Shown here: positions 1-8,741 of the stretch, piece by piece
Position numbering within the stretch: the stretch's first letter is position 1
Layout of the letters: the number at the start of each line of letters is the position of its first letter
Origin: Fibrella rubiginis
Lineage (GTDB): Bacteria > Bacteroidota > Bacteroidia > Cytophagales > Spirosomataceae
Assembly: GCF_017353185.1 (NCBI RefSeq)
Contig: NZ_JAFMYV010000011.1
Span: 210,577-274,576 of the forward strand
Length of the DNA stretch: 64,000 nt
Direction: 5' to 3'
Program-made: the position numbers and the translations under genes
Notes under the pieces: generated by a model
What the model saw: the letters and a program-made list of their open reading frames with translations, nothing else
Told to the model about the DNA's origin: nothing
Database searches by the model: none

Positions 1-614
1 ATCTGGAGCAAGCTCTCACGCTGAATGTCCCGCATATTTCGGCCTACAACCTGACTATCGAACCCGATACGGCCTTCGGTCGGTGGTTGGCTAAAGGTAA
101 ACTTACAGCTGTAGATGAAAGCCTGTCGGCCAGACAGTTTACCCAACTGTCTTCTACATTGGTCGACGCAGGCTACGTTCATTACGAAATTTCGAATTTT
201 GCGAAGCCAGACCAGTATGCCCAACACAACTCTGCCTACTGGCAACGGCGCCCTTACCTCGGCATAGGGCCTTCGGCTCACTCCTATGACGGTGTCAGCA
301 GGCAACACAACGTAGCTAACAATAGCCTATATAGTAAAGGTATCAATACTGGAACCACTATTGCGGAACGCGAAATCCTCACCGCTGCCGATCAGGTAAA
401 TGAATACCTGCTCACAGGTTTGCGTACAATCTGGGGCTGTCGGCTAAGTGAGCTGGACGCCATGCTTGGCGAATCGTTTCTGAGCAAACAAGCGCCAACG
501 ATTAGTAAACTACAACAGACTGGCTGGCTGATCTGCGCCGAAAACGACCTTAAACTCACAGAATCGGGTAAACTCTTCGCCGACCGCGTGGCGAGTGAGT
601 TATTCGTGGAGTAA
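1..614 (+). CDS. hemW: HemW, radical SAM heme chaperone (C-terminal part)
   Basis: The frame is open from the window edge to a TAA at 612-614, so only the last about 203 codons are present; the radical SAM CxxxCxxC half lies outside. Visible family motifs are HISAYNLTIEPDTAF, then HYEISNFAKP and YLGIGPSAHSY, followed by the C-terminal winged-helix-like domain. These motifs are those of HemW (formerly HemN-like, YggW), a cytoplasmic protein that binds heme and an iron-sulfur cluster; it is not the true coproporphyrinogen dehydrogenase. The stop is followed closely by the mtgA region on the same strand. Confidence 0.93.
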   Translation, partial: LEQALTLNVPHISAYNLTIEPDTAFGRWLAKGKLTAVDESLSARQFTQLSSTLVDAGYVHYEISNFAKPDQYAQHNSAYWQRRPYLGIGPSAHSYDGVSRQHNVANNSLYSKGINTGTTIAEREILTAADQVNEYLLTGLRTIWGCRLSELDAMLGESFLSKQAPTISKLQQTGWLICAENDLKLTESGKLFADRVASELFVE

Positions 615-793
615 GTTTGTGTACTATGCAGCCCGAAAAGCGCGTTAACCGGCTACGCACCCCGCCCCCACCCGACCCCCGGCCCAGCTCACCGATGCCG
701 CCAACCAATCGCCCCAATTCTGGACGAACTACGTCGCCATCGTCGTCGCCACGCACGACTTCGTCGGGGCGGCCATCGGCAAAAAAATCGGCG

Positions 794-1546
794 ATGAATA
801 TGCTCCTGCGAAAGCAATGGCAACAGGGACGGGCCTATGTTCGGCAGCACCCGTGGCTGAAAATGGTTTCGTTGCTGATTGCCCGCACAATTCTCGTATT
901 GTTTCTAGGTTCTATTGCGTGGGTAGTGGCGCTCAAATACCTACCCGTCTGGTTCACGCCCCTCACCATCAGCCGCAAATGGGATACCATTGGTACTGAC
1001 AATTCGAGCACGATTTATAAAACCTGGCGGCCCTTTGAGGAGATTAACAAAGAAGCCGCGCTGGCGGTGGTAGCTTCTGAAGATCAGCAATTTCCTTATC
1101 ACTGGGGCTTTGATTTCGACGAAATTCAGGATGCCATTAAGGAAAACCAGACGCGCAAACGCCCGCGCGGTGCCAGCACCATTTCACAACAGGTGGCCAA
1201 AAACGTATTTCTCTGGACTGGCCGAAGCTACATCCGTAAAGGGCTCGAAGTGTATTTTACGGTATTGATTGAACTGATCTGGGGCAAAAAACGCATTCTG
1301 GAAGTGTACCTGAATGTGGCCGAAACCGGACCAATGACCTTTGGTATAGAGGCCGCCTCCGAGCGATTCTACGGCCACAGTGCCTACACGCTCAGCCGCG
1401 ATGAAGCCGCTCGTATCGCCGCTGTTTTGCCCAACCCCAACCAATTCTCGATCCGACGTCCGTCTAGCTACATTCAGCGCCGTACCCGGCAGATTGCCCG
1501 GCAGATGCGGGCCTTAGGTGGACAAAAATATATTCGGAACTTGTGA
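794..1546 (+). CDS. mtgA: Monofunctional biosynthetic peptidoglycan transglycosylase (GT51)
   Basis: This enzyme polymerises lipid II into glycan strands at the inner membrane. From ATG 794 it is 250 aa, the usual MtgA length, with one membrane segment at about residues 28-48 and then the GT51 domain. Motifs are SEDQQFPYHWGFD (catalytic Glu), GASTISQQVAKN, and KKRILEVYLNVAETG. An in-frame ATG at 626 would add a Pro/Ser/Arg-rich stretch of 56 residues. I prefer 794 because between about 649 and 800 the C-rich third-position pattern of real genes here lies in another frame (see findings). There is no transpeptidase domain. It follows hemW on the same strand. Confidence 0.88.
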   Translation: MNMLLRKQWQQGRAYVRQHPWLKMVSLLIARTILVLFLGSIAWVVALKYLPVWFTPLTISRKWDTIGTDNSSTIYKTWRPFEEINKEAALAVVASEDQQFPYHWGFDFDEIQDAIKENQTRKRPRGASTISQQVAKNVFLWTGRSYIRKGLEVYFTVLIELIWGKKRILEVYLNVAETGPMTFGIEAASERFYGHSAYTLSRDEAARIAAVLPNPNQFSIRRPSSYIQRRTRQIARQMRALGGQKYIRNL

Positions 1547-1608
1547 TTCAGTCGTAAGTCAACAGTGCTAGGCACACATTCAGCAGCAGGCTGGCTCGCC
1601 CTTCTGCG

Positions 1609-1616
1609 TACCTTTG
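1609..1616 (+). promoter_or_regulatory. Bacteroidota -7 box TACCTTTG before rsmA
   Basis: TACCTTTG is an exact match to the Bacteroidota -7 consensus TAnnTTTG. It lies only 4 nt before the rsmA ATG at 1621, so a transcript from it would have almost no leader. I see no TTG -33 element at the right distance. Confidence 0.5.
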
Positions 1617-1620
1617 CGCC

Positions 1621-2430
1621 ATGAAGTCCCACCGTCCTGGCGATGCCAACTACGTTAAGCCCAAGAAACACCTGGGCCAGCATTTTTTGACTGACATGAG
1701 TGTGTCGGCCCGCATTGCCGGGCTGCTTAGTGGACATGGCGGCTACCGCAAAGTCCTGGAAATTGGCCCCGGAACGGGCGTTCTGACGCAATTTTTGCTT
1801 CAGAATGACCAGATAGACCTCGACGTGGTGGAGATTGATGCCGAATCGGTAGCATACCTGAAAAAAAATGTTCCTGCCCTCAGCGGGCATATCATTGAGG
1901 GTGATTTCCTGCAAATGGAATCAGCCCAGCTATATGGTGGTACCCAGGAGAAGTTTGCGGTAATTGGCAATTTCCCGTATAATATATCCAGTCAGATTTT
2001 CTTTAAAGTGCTCGAAATGCGTGATCGCGTGCCCGAAGTGGTGGGCATGTTACAGCGCGAAGTGGCCGAGCGCCTCGCCTCTGGTCCCGGCAGCCGTGAC
2101 TATGGTATCCTGAGCGTTTTTCTACAAGCCTGGTATGATGTTACGTATGAATTTACGGTTGGCCCGGAGGTATTCAACCCGCCGCCGAAAGTGCATTCGG
2201 GGGTGATCCGGTGCCGCCGAAACGCGAAAACCGATTTAGGCTGTAACGAACGGGGATTCACGATGGTAGTGAAAGCCGGTTTCAATCAGCGCCGTAAAAC
2301 ACTGCGTAATGCGCTCAAACCCCTTGGTATAACCGAAGCTGCCGCCAACAGCCCATTTATGGACAAACGTGCCGAGCAACTATCCGTAACAGAATTTGTG
2401 ACATTGACGCTCTTAATGGATCGCGGCTAG
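1621..2430 (+). CDS. rsmA: 16S rRNA (adenine1518-N6/adenine1519-N6)-dimethyltransferase RsmA
   Basis: RsmA (KsgA) dimethylates two adjacent adenines near the 3' end of 16S rRNA late in 30S assembly, using SAM. The 269-aa protein has the N-terminal signature KKHLGQHFLTD, the SAM-binding motif VLEIGPGTGVLTQ, the acidic VVEIDAESV, and the catalytic NFPYNISSQI (NxPY) motif, with the family's C-terminal helical domain. The ATG at 1621 is the only good start before KKHLGQHFL. In many Bacteroidota rsmA neighbours mgtE; here an acyltransferase gene sits between them. Confidence 0.97.
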   Translation: MKSHRPGDANYVKPKKHLGQHFLTDMSVSARIAGLLSGHGGYRKVLEIGPGTGVLTQFLLQNDQIDLDVVEIDAESVAYLKKNVPALSGHIIEGDFLQMESAQLYGGTQEKFAVIGNFPYNISSQIFFKVLEMRDRVPEVVGMLQREVAERLASGPGSRDYGILSVFLQAWYDVTYEFTVGPEVFNPPPKVHSGVIRCRRNAKTDLGCNERGFTMVVKAGFNQRRKTLRNALKPLGITEAAANSPFMDKRAEQLSVTEFVTLTLLMDRG

Positions 2431-2524
2431 TCTAGTTTGTTGTTGCACCACTTCACCAGGTTAACCATCTTTGTCTGCTGAAAGTAGACACCAACTATTG
2501 GGAAAACACTACTACTACTAATTA

Positions 2525-3634
2525 ATGGGCTTATTGAGATTTTTACTGGCCATCGCTGTATTAGCTGGACACAGTAGCAACAATTCTGCTTTTCAATTCA
2601 TGACAGGCCAAACAGCAGTGCAAACGTTTTATATTATATCTGGCTTTTACATGTCATTAATTTTAAATGAAAAATATGTAAATCAACCTAATGCTTACTC
2701 GCTATTTTTAACAAATAGACTATTGCGATTATTTCCAATTTATTGGGTTGTCCTGTTGGGAGTAGCTTCATTCTCTGTTGCCTTTTCTTATATTTCGCAT
2801 AGTCATTCTCGATTAGCTTTTGATGTATACTCGACGGTTAATTTTACACCATTCACATTTTGCTATCTGGTCATTACCAATCTTTTTTTGCTGGGTCAGG
2901 ACGCTGTAATGTTCATGGGGATAAACCCGGAAACAGGCACATTTTTTTTTACCTCTGACTTTTGGCAGACAAAGCCTGAGCTTCATCATTTTTTGCTCAT
3001 ACCTCAAGCCTGGACGCTGGCTCTTGAGTTGCTTTTCTATTTCGTCGCGCCTCTCCTTGTACGCCGAAGCACTCGAATAATAATTTTATTCATTGTTTTA
3101 TCTTTAGTTATTAGAATATTTTTATACAATCAATTGTCGCTTACCAAAGACCCTTGGACATACCGTTTTTTTCCAAGTGAAATTATGTTCTTTTTACTGG
3201 GTACACTAGCTTACAAATCCTACAGGCAAATTCGCCATAAATTGCTGCCTGTGTATATTCAAATAGCTATTTTTTGTATCGTTATTTTAACTACAGTTTT
3301 TTACGGCCTGTTACCTTCAGGCAAATTGACTGTCATGCCTTTTTCCTATAGAGAGATTGTATATTTCTCCTTGATTTTTGTTTCTCTTCCTTATTTATTT
3401 AAGATCTCCAATCAATACAGTTTTGATAATCAGATCGGCGAGTTATCCTATCCAATTTACATTTCGCATATGTTTGTTATCTTATTCGTTCAAAAGGCTA
3501 TGACGCCTTTTTTTAATCAGGAATGGTTTGTTGCCTTGGTTACCATTATATTTTCTTACTTTTTAAACCGGTTTGTTGCGGCGCCCATCGAAAAGTTTCG
3601 GCAACGCCGTGTTAGGCAACCGGTGGCAGCGTAA
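2525..3634 (+). CDS. Acyltransferase 3 family membrane protein (OafA/YrhL type)
   Basis: The 369-aa protein is very hydrophobic with about ten membrane segments. It begins with GLLRFLLAIAVLAGHSS, which carries the conserved Arg and His of the acyltransferase 3 family (RxxAxxxVxxxH type). Members move acetyl or other acyl groups onto exported carbohydrates such as O-antigen or exopolysaccharide; the substrate here cannot be told. The gene is much richer in A+T than its neighbours, with many T and A runs and AT-ending codons (TTT, ATT, TTA). It sits alone between rsmA and mgtE, with no polysaccharide genes around it, which fits recent horizontal acquisition. Confidence 0.88.
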   Translation: MGLLRFLLAIAVLAGHSSNNSAFQFMTGQTAVQTFYIISGFYMSLILNEKYVNQPNAYSLFLTNRLLRLFPIYWVVLLGVASFSVAFSYISHSHSRLAFDVYSTVNFTPFTFCYLVITNLFLLGQDAVMFMGINPETGTFFFTSDFWQTKPELHHFLLIPQAWTLALELLFYFVAPLLVRRSTRIIILFIVLSLVIRIFLYNQLSLTKDPWTYRFFPSEIMFFLLGTLAYKSYRQIRHKLLPVYIQIAIFCIVILTTVFYGLLPSGKLTVMPFSYREIVYFSLIFVSLPYLFKISNQYSFDNQIGELSYPIYISHMFVILFVQKAMTPFFNQEWFVALVTIIFSYFLNRFVAAPIEKFRQRRVRQPVAA

Positions 3635-3727
3635 CGGAACAGGGACCGCTAAACAGGCGTTACAACTCCAGGCTTCTGTATACCAGCTCCAGCCCAACCA
3701 CCGTACGGCATCTACCTGTTCCTCGCT

Positions 3728-5080
3728 ATGACTTTTGAGCTAACTAAAGATTATCTCGACCGGATTCAGACGGCTATTGACATAGGCGACGAACAGACGC
3801 TTCGCGCCGAGATGGATGAATTATATCCGGCTGACATATCGGGGATTCTTTACGAGCTTGAAACAGACTCAGCGCGGTATCTGCTTAGCCTGCTCGACCG
3901 GGGCGTGGGTGCCGAAATTCTGGCTAATCTGGATGAGTCGGACCGGGGCAAATTCATTGCGTCTTTTACCTCTAAAGATCTCGCTCCGTTTGTCGATCAG
4001 ATGGATTCTGATGATGCCGTGGATTTGCTCAATGAACAGTCCATTCAGGTGCGCGAAGAAGTGATTGGCCTGCTGGAAGACCGTGAACAAGCCCGTTTTA
4101 TTCTCGACCTGTTGCATTACGACGAAGACGTGGCGGGTGGCCTGATGCAGAAGGAGTTGGTGAAGATTAATGTCAACACCAACGTTAACCAATGCATTGA
4201 AGAAATTCGGCAGCAAGCCGAAAACGTGGAGAAAGTTTACGCCGTGTACGTGGTTGACGAGGCGGGGAAGTTGCTGGGGTTTGTATCGCTGAAGAAGATC
4301 GTGCTGGCCCGGAAATATGCCAAGATCGCCGACATCTATGAAGACGACGTGGTGTCGGTAGAGACGTACCGCCCCGTAACGGAAGTGGCCGAAATTATGC
4401 GCAAATACGACCTCGACGCTGTACCGGTAGTTAATGTGCAAGGCCGGTTGTTGGGCCGTATTACCATTGACGACGTGGTGGACGTGATCACCGAGCAGGC
4501 CGAAGACGATTTGCAGGCCATTTCGGGTCTGTCTGGCGAGGTTGAGGAAGATGACACGATCTGGGTGCGCGCCAAAGCACAGCTTCCCTGGCTTATTGCC
4601 GGGGCTATGGGCAGCCTGATGGCGGCCACGGTAATCAACGGTTTTCAGCATGAGCTGAGCAAGGTGGCCGCCCTTGCCGCGTTCATTCCCATTATTGGCT
4701 CAACAGGCGGTAACGTAGGTATCCAAACGGCCTCACTCATTGTGCAGAGCCTGGCCGATACCTCCGGCCTGACCGCCACGCTGGGACAACGGCTGCTTCG
4801 CACGCTGGTGCTGGCCCTGCTCAACGGGGCAGTGGTAGGTCTCATAGCGGGTTGCTACACCCTGCTCATCGGCGAACCTCGCCTGTTTCCGGTTGTGGGC
4901 CTCTCGCTGTTGGCAGTGGTTATGCTGGCCTCATTTATGGGCACGGTCACGCCCTTGTTGCTCAGCAAAATAGGTATTAACCCGGCGGTAGCATCGGGGC
5001 CATTTATTACCACTGCCAATGACCTCATTGGCATTGGCGTTTATTTTCTCATTGCCGATTTTTTGCTGGCTGAGTTATAG
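3728..5080 (+). CDS. mgtE: MgtE-type magnesium transporter
   Basis: MgtE is a Mg2+ channel gated by its cytoplasmic domains. The 450 aa show the family order: an acidic alpha-helical N domain (about 1-125), a pair of CBS domains (about 130-255; repeated V-Y-x-VYVVDEAGKLLGFVSL and LDAVPVVNVQGRLLGRITI patterns), a connecting helix, and a membrane domain of five helices (about 285-450) with the pore-helix motif FIPIIGSTGGNVGIQTASLI. The length is normal. ATG 3728 gives a standard N-terminus. It is read in the same direction as rsmA, with the acyltransferase gene in between. Confidence 0.96.
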   Translation: MTFELTKDYLDRIQTAIDIGDEQTLRAEMDELYPADISGILYELETDSARYLLSLLDRGVGAEILANLDESDRGKFIASFTSKDLAPFVDQMDSDDAVDLLNEQSIQVREEVIGLLEDREQARFILDLLHYDEDVAGGLMQKELVKINVNTNVNQCIEEIRQQAENVEKVYAVYVVDEAGKLLGFVSLKKIVLARKYAKIADIYEDDVVSVETYRPVTEVAEIMRKYDLDAVPVVNVQGRLLGRITIDDVVDVITEQAEDDLQAISGLSGEVEEDDTIWVRAKAQLPWLIAGAMGSLMAATVINGFQHELSKVAALAAFIPIIGSTGGNVGIQTASLIVQSLADTSGLTATLGQRLLRTLVLALLNGAVVGLIAGCYTLLIGEPRLFPVVGLSLLAVVMLASFMGTVTPLLLSKIGINPAVASGPFITTANDLIGIGVYFLIADFLLAEL

Positions 5081-5289
5081 AGGGAGTCAGCTAGGCAGTG
5101 CGACGATGGTGTGCTTCTTCGCCAAGTGGCGCTAAACCTATGATCGCGCAACGTCTCAACCACCCTTTCAAAAGCCAGGATGTCCACCCTGCGCTGTACG
5201 GATGAGGTAATGATCAGTGAGAATAAACCTTATCAGTTCGACGCACGGTTATTCAGGCAGTAGCTTTGCTGCCTATCTAACTCACTCAC

Positions 5290-6135
5290 GTGCCCATTTC
5301 CATCCGCGTTACCAATTCGTTGCAACACGGCCCCGTCGAAGGGTTTCAGGTTGGGTATTCGCGATTGCCGTGGCCGAAGCCCATTCCAGTCTGGACGTAC
5401 TATGTGGATGGCCTGCTGATCGACACAGGGTCGCGACACATGCAGCGCGAGATGTTAACCCACTATGCCCAACACCCGATTGAGCAAATTGCGCTGACGC
5501 ACTTCCACGAAGATCATGCTGCCAATGCTGCCGCTCTGGCCCGGCAACATAAATGCCCGGTATGGTGCGGGCCGCTGACGGCTCAACTCATTACAAAGTC
5601 GTATCATCTGCTGCCCTACGAACACTACTGGTTTGGCCCCATTGAGGCTTGTTCTGCTGCCGTGGGCATCGACGTGCGGCCCACGTTTCCAGTCCCGCTT
5701 GAGACGGAACGCTATCGCTTTATACCTATCTCTACGCTGGGGCACTCAGACGATCATCATGTGTTGCTCGAACCTAATGAAGGTTGGCTATTCTCGGGCG
5801 ATTTCTATGTGGGCAACCTGCGCGTATTCCGGCGGGGCGAAAACATTTATCAGCAGATCGAAGCCGCCCGGCAGGTGTTAACCCTCGATTTCGACACGCT
5901 CTTTTGCGGCCATAGACCCACGCTTACCAACGGCAAAGCAGCCGTTCGGCGTAAGATGGACTACCTGCAAGGCATCGCGGATGAATCGCTCGACGGGCAA
6001 CGAAAGGGATTGTCTGAAAGAGCCATTGTGCGTCGTCTGAGGATGCGTGAAGACTGGTTTATGCGGGCATTCACCAGCAACGACGTAGCCGTAACCTACC
6101 TCATACGGTCGGCGTTGCATGATACGTTGACGTAA
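5290..6135 (+). CDS. MBL-fold metallo-hydrolase
   Basis: This is a cytoplasmic metallo-beta-lactamase-fold protein of 281 aa with a GTG start. It has the dinuclear metal site LTHFHEDHAAN (HxHxDH), the later ligand regions LGHSDDHHVL and FSGDFYV, and a final CGHRP. A C-terminal helical part (about 215-281) resembles the extra domain seen in LACTB2-like hydrolases. The fold covers thioesterases, glyoxalase II and nucleases, so the substrate is unknown. No signal peptide is visible. It is separated from mgtE by about 210 bases in which I see no gene. Confidence 0.88.
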   Translation: MPISIRVTNSLQHGPVEGFQVGYSRLPWPKPIPVWTYYVDGLLIDTGSRHMQREMLTHYAQHPIEQIALTHFHEDHAANAAALARQHKCPVWCGPLTAQLITKSYHLLPYEHYWFGPIEACSAAVGIDVRPTFPVPLETERYRFIPISTLGHSDDHHVLLEPNEGWLFSGDFYVGNLRVFRRGENIYQQIEAARQVLTLDFDTLFCGHRPTLTNGKAAVRRKMDYLQGIADESLDGQRKGLSERAIVRRLRMREDWFMRAFTSNDVAVTYLIRSALHDTLT

Positions 6136-6147
6136 CTGATATATTTG
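6115..6147 (+). promoter_or_regulatory. Bacteroidota promoter for the ybjQ-like gene
   Basis: TTG at 6115-6117, 22 nt spacer, and TATATTTG at 6140-6147 match the TTG-N17-23-TAnnTTTG pattern. The predicted start of transcription would be some 15-20 nt before the ATG at 6170. The -33 part lies inside the end of the preceding gene. Confidence 0.5.
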
Positions 6148-6169
6148 GCCCTGCATCAACCGCAATTCC

Positions 6170-6487
6170 ATGCTCGTTACTACTACGTCAAATCTCGAAG
6201 GCAAACGTATTGTCAACTACATCGGCCTGGTTAATGGCGAGGCCATTATTGGCGCCAACCTGGTCAAGGATTTCTTCGCCGGTATCACCGACATCGTAGG
6301 CGGACGGGCCGGGGCTTATGAACAGGGGCTACGCGAGGCCAAAAGCATTGCTATTAAAGAAATGATTGATCAGGCCACGCGGCTGGGTGCCAATGCCATC
6401 ATTGGCGTAGACCTTGATTATGAATCACTTAACGGTACTATGCTGATGGTTTCGGCCAACGGCACAGCAGTGGTCGTTGAGGGTTAG
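6170..6487 (+). CDS. YbjQ/UPF0145 family protein
   Basis: The 105-aa protein matches the YbjQ (UPF0145, sometimes called heavy-metal-binding) family: start with a short beta region then EGKRIVNYIGLVNGEAIIGAN, a central ITDIVGGRAGAYEQGL motif, then IDQATRLGANAIIGVDLDYE. Full length. The biochemical role of the family is not established. A good promoter lies directly upstream, so it is probably transcribed alone. Confidence 0.92.
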   Translation: MLVTTTSNLEGKRIVNYIGLVNGEAIIGANLVKDFFAGITDIVGGRAGAYEQGLREAKSIAIKEMIDQATRLGANAIIGVDLDYESLNGTMLMVSANGTAVVVEG

Positions 6488-6621
6488 CGGACTTTCATAA
6501 AAGTCTTTCAGGCCGATGAATTTTGTAGCCTTATTACCTGTTTTCTTTGTAGGAACTTCCCGCCCACACACCCTGCACCGGAAACCAAATTCATCACCTT
6601 AAGCCACCGTTTTACCCAACT

Positions 6622-7857
6622 ATGCACGTACCCATTCCGATCAGTTCCGAAGGGGAGGAACCGATGGAGAGTAAACCCATTTGCTACACTACAGATACAA
6701 AACAACGCGCCGAAGTGGCTAATGACTACTTCGACGAACTGGTGAAACAATACCTCCGCGATTGGATCGGTCACGGTACGGTAACGAGCTTACCCGATGA
6801 ATTGTCCAGCGGTGACGCTGCGCATGATCTGGACGAATTTGTTGAAACAGGTGCCCTGCGCAGCTTTTTCAAACACCACGACGATGCCCTGGCCCTCTTG
6901 CTGGCCCACGAAGGCATTGCCAAACACCTGCTCCGGTCGGGCACTGACGTCTATTTTGAGCCGGATGCCTACGAGCCCTTGCTGGCCAAATTCGAGCGGC
7001 GCATCTACAACCTCGCTGCCCACCGCGAACACCTTGAAGTTCCGTTTCGCTATAGTCCCACCAGCCGGCAGGGTGCTCACGGCGACTCGATTGGCTGGAC
7101 TGACCTGCCCCTCGATCATACTGTTCGGGAAGACATCGGCTATTATTTTGGCACCCGGCGTTCCGACGAAACGGCGCTGAATATCCTAGCCCGGCAACTG
7201 CATCGTGAAGCCGAACTGGCAGACGGTATGCCTGTATACGCTGTTACAGAAGGCTACATGCACGAATCGCTGCAAGCCATAAAAACGGCTACGGAGACGC
7301 TGCAAACTGCTGGTAACGAACAATTCCACTGCTTTGTGGTGCAACGCCGTCACGCCGCCAACGACCGCCACCTGGGGGCTGCCCTGCTCGTGATGCATCC
7401 CAGCCAGCCTAATAATCCCCTCCGCATTATTTTTTGCGATACCCTTACCCCAAATGGTCAGCCGCCCTGGTGGAACACGTTCCGAAATACGGTCGACGCG
7501 GTTTTTCCCCAGGAAGAGGGCGCTAGACCAGTATCTGACAAGCTCGAAGACGGCGGGCTGAACCTGCAACGGTTACATGATGGTGTGCCTGTTCGGCATC
7601 AGGACATCGATTGTGCATTTTACAGTGCGTCTATTGCCCGCGCGCTTATTCAATTGGCGGTGCAGTTTCCAGATCTGATTACAAGTGGTTCTATCGATGC
7701 CATTGTGCATGAAATGACCTCCCGTATGCCCGACTATTTTGTGGAAGCCAACATAGCCAAATCACCTACCACAGTGCGGGAGATCAACATAATCCGTCGC
7801 TGGAACACCGGCCGCGAAGCGTTGCTGGCTATCAGAGAGCAAAAAGCAGAGCGGTGA
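6622..7857 (+). CDS. Unrecognised protein with a possible clan CE (Ulp1/YopJ-like) cysteine peptidase core
   Basis: No family is certain. The 411-aa protein has no signal peptide. In the second half the order His-Asp-Gln-Cys of clan CE enzymes can be read: RHLGAALLVMHP (H250), 23 residues later RIIFCDTLTP (D273), then RHQDIDCAFYSASIARAL with C331 in a DC(G/A)-type context and Q327 just before it. In Ulp1, YopJ and ChlaDub enzymes the same order gives SUMO/ubiquitin proteases or acetyltransferases. The Trp after the His is missing and the Gln-Cys spacing is shorter than in Ulp1. Residues 1-240 are unassigned. ATG 6664, behind a purine-rich AGGGGAGGAA, is an alternative start. Function is inference only. 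Confidence 0.55.
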   Translation: MHVPIPISSEGEEPMESKPICYTTDTKQRAEVANDYFDELVKQYLRDWIGHGTVTSLPDELSSGDAAHDLDEFVETGALRSFFKHHDDALALLLAHEGIAKHLLRSGTDVYFEPDAYEPLLAKFERRIYNLAAHREHLEVPFRYSPTSRQGAHGDSIGWTDLPLDHTVREDIGYYFGTRRSDETALNILARQLHREAELADGMPVYAVTEGYMHESLQAIKTATETLQTAGNEQFHCFVVQRRHAANDRHLGAALLVMHPSQPNNPLRIIFCDTLTPNGQPPWWNTFRNTVDAVFPQEEGARPVSDKLEDGGLNLQRLHDGVPVRHQDIDCAFYSASIARALIQLAVQFPDLITSGSIDAIVHEMTSRMPDYFVEANIAKSPTTVREINIIRRWNTGREALLAIREQKAER

Positions 7858-7866
7858 AAGATAAAT

Positions 7867-7927
7867 CCTAAGCGTTGCTGGATAACGAGTTGTGCCACGC
7901 CTGCACACTGCGTCAGTAACGCTTAGG
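7867..7927. repeat. Hairpin between convergent genes (14-bp arms)
   Basis: Arms 7867-7880 and 7914-7927 pair over 14 bp with one mismatch around a 33-nt loop. The hairpin lies just after the stop of the upstream gene and before the stop of the convergent SGNH hydrolase, so it may act as a bidirectional terminator. It is shorter than the long inverted repeats elsewhere in the window. Confidence 0.75.
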
Positions 7928-7948
7928 CTCATCTATCTGCGCTGGTTA

Positions 7949-8545
7949 CTAGACTCGTTGCTCTGCGCTCAGCCTGCCGGCTAACTGCTGATACCATCGG
8001 GTGTAGCCAGCGGGGCTGAGGTGCAATCCGTCGGCTTCATAAAGGGTCATGTCGGGTTTACCATCGGGGGTAAGCATGGCGGCGGTGGCATCGACAAACT
8101 GAAACTGAGGCCGTCGGCTGATAGCATCGGCAATGAATGCGTTTGCCAACCGGATAGGCTCAACAATATGCCACCGGGCCGGGCTGGGCTTGATGGATAA
8201 AAACGTGACCGGAACGTGGGGCAGGTGCTCCTGAATTTTTTCGGCCAGGGCACAAAAAAACAGACATACTTCTTCGGGCTGACGGTCTTCGCCAAGGTCA
8301 TTGTCACCAGCATAGAGCACCAGCGCAGCCGGACGGGCGGGCAACACCAGCCGCTCAAAATGCCAGGCACAGGCAGCCAGCGTGGCCCCGCCAAAACCCA
8401 GATTGAGAGGATGCAACGGGCCAAAATCGGCCTGTAGGGTAGTCCATAGCCGGATCGACGAGCTTCCGTAGAAAACGGTCCCCCCCGGCATACTTTGCCG
8501 CGCCTTGGTTTCCAGGGCACGTACTTCTTCATCAAACAAATTCAT
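7949..8545 (-). CDS. SGNH/GDSL-family hydrolase
   Basis: The 198-aa cytoplasmic protein shows the four SGNH blocks: VFYGSSSIRLW with the nucleophilic Ser, PLNLGFGGATL with the Gly, LVLYAGDNDLGE with the Asn, and EADGLHLSPAGY with the Asp/His pair. Such enzymes are esterases, lipases or acetyl hydrolases; the substrate is unknown. A longer frame exists upstream, but the ATG at 8545 gives MNLFDEEVRALE, a typical start for this subgroup, while the extra 42 residues look non-coding. Convergent with the preceding gene. Confidence 0.9.
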   Translation of the reverse strand: MNLFDEEVRALETKARQSMPGGTVFYGSSSIRLWTTLQADFGPLHPLNLGFGGATLAACAWHFERLVLPARPAALVLYAGDNDLGEDRQPEEVCLFFCALAEKIQEHLPHVPVTFLSIKPSPARWHIVEPIRLANAFIADAISRRPQFQFVDATAAMLTPDGKPDMTLYEADGLHLSPAGYTRWYQQLAGRLSAEQRV

Positions 8546-8741
8546 ATTGGTAATGTAACCCGCCCCATTGGGTAACGGGTTCAACCATTGGTTTACTAAG
8601 CTAACTGTTTCGGCGGCGGCGCAAGGGTGTGAACTGATTGTATGGGCAAAAAAAGCACACGAACACCTCACCTTGACCGGTAGCTTGAACTACGAACAGA
8701 AGTAATTAAAAATAGCTAGCTTGGCATCACTAAACCATACT

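Noticed and set aside
3869..4651. 260-codon open frame on the minus strand
   Set aside because: It lies fully inside mgtE, is His/Val/Phe-rich, and matches no family; it is the mirror of well-supported mgtE codons.
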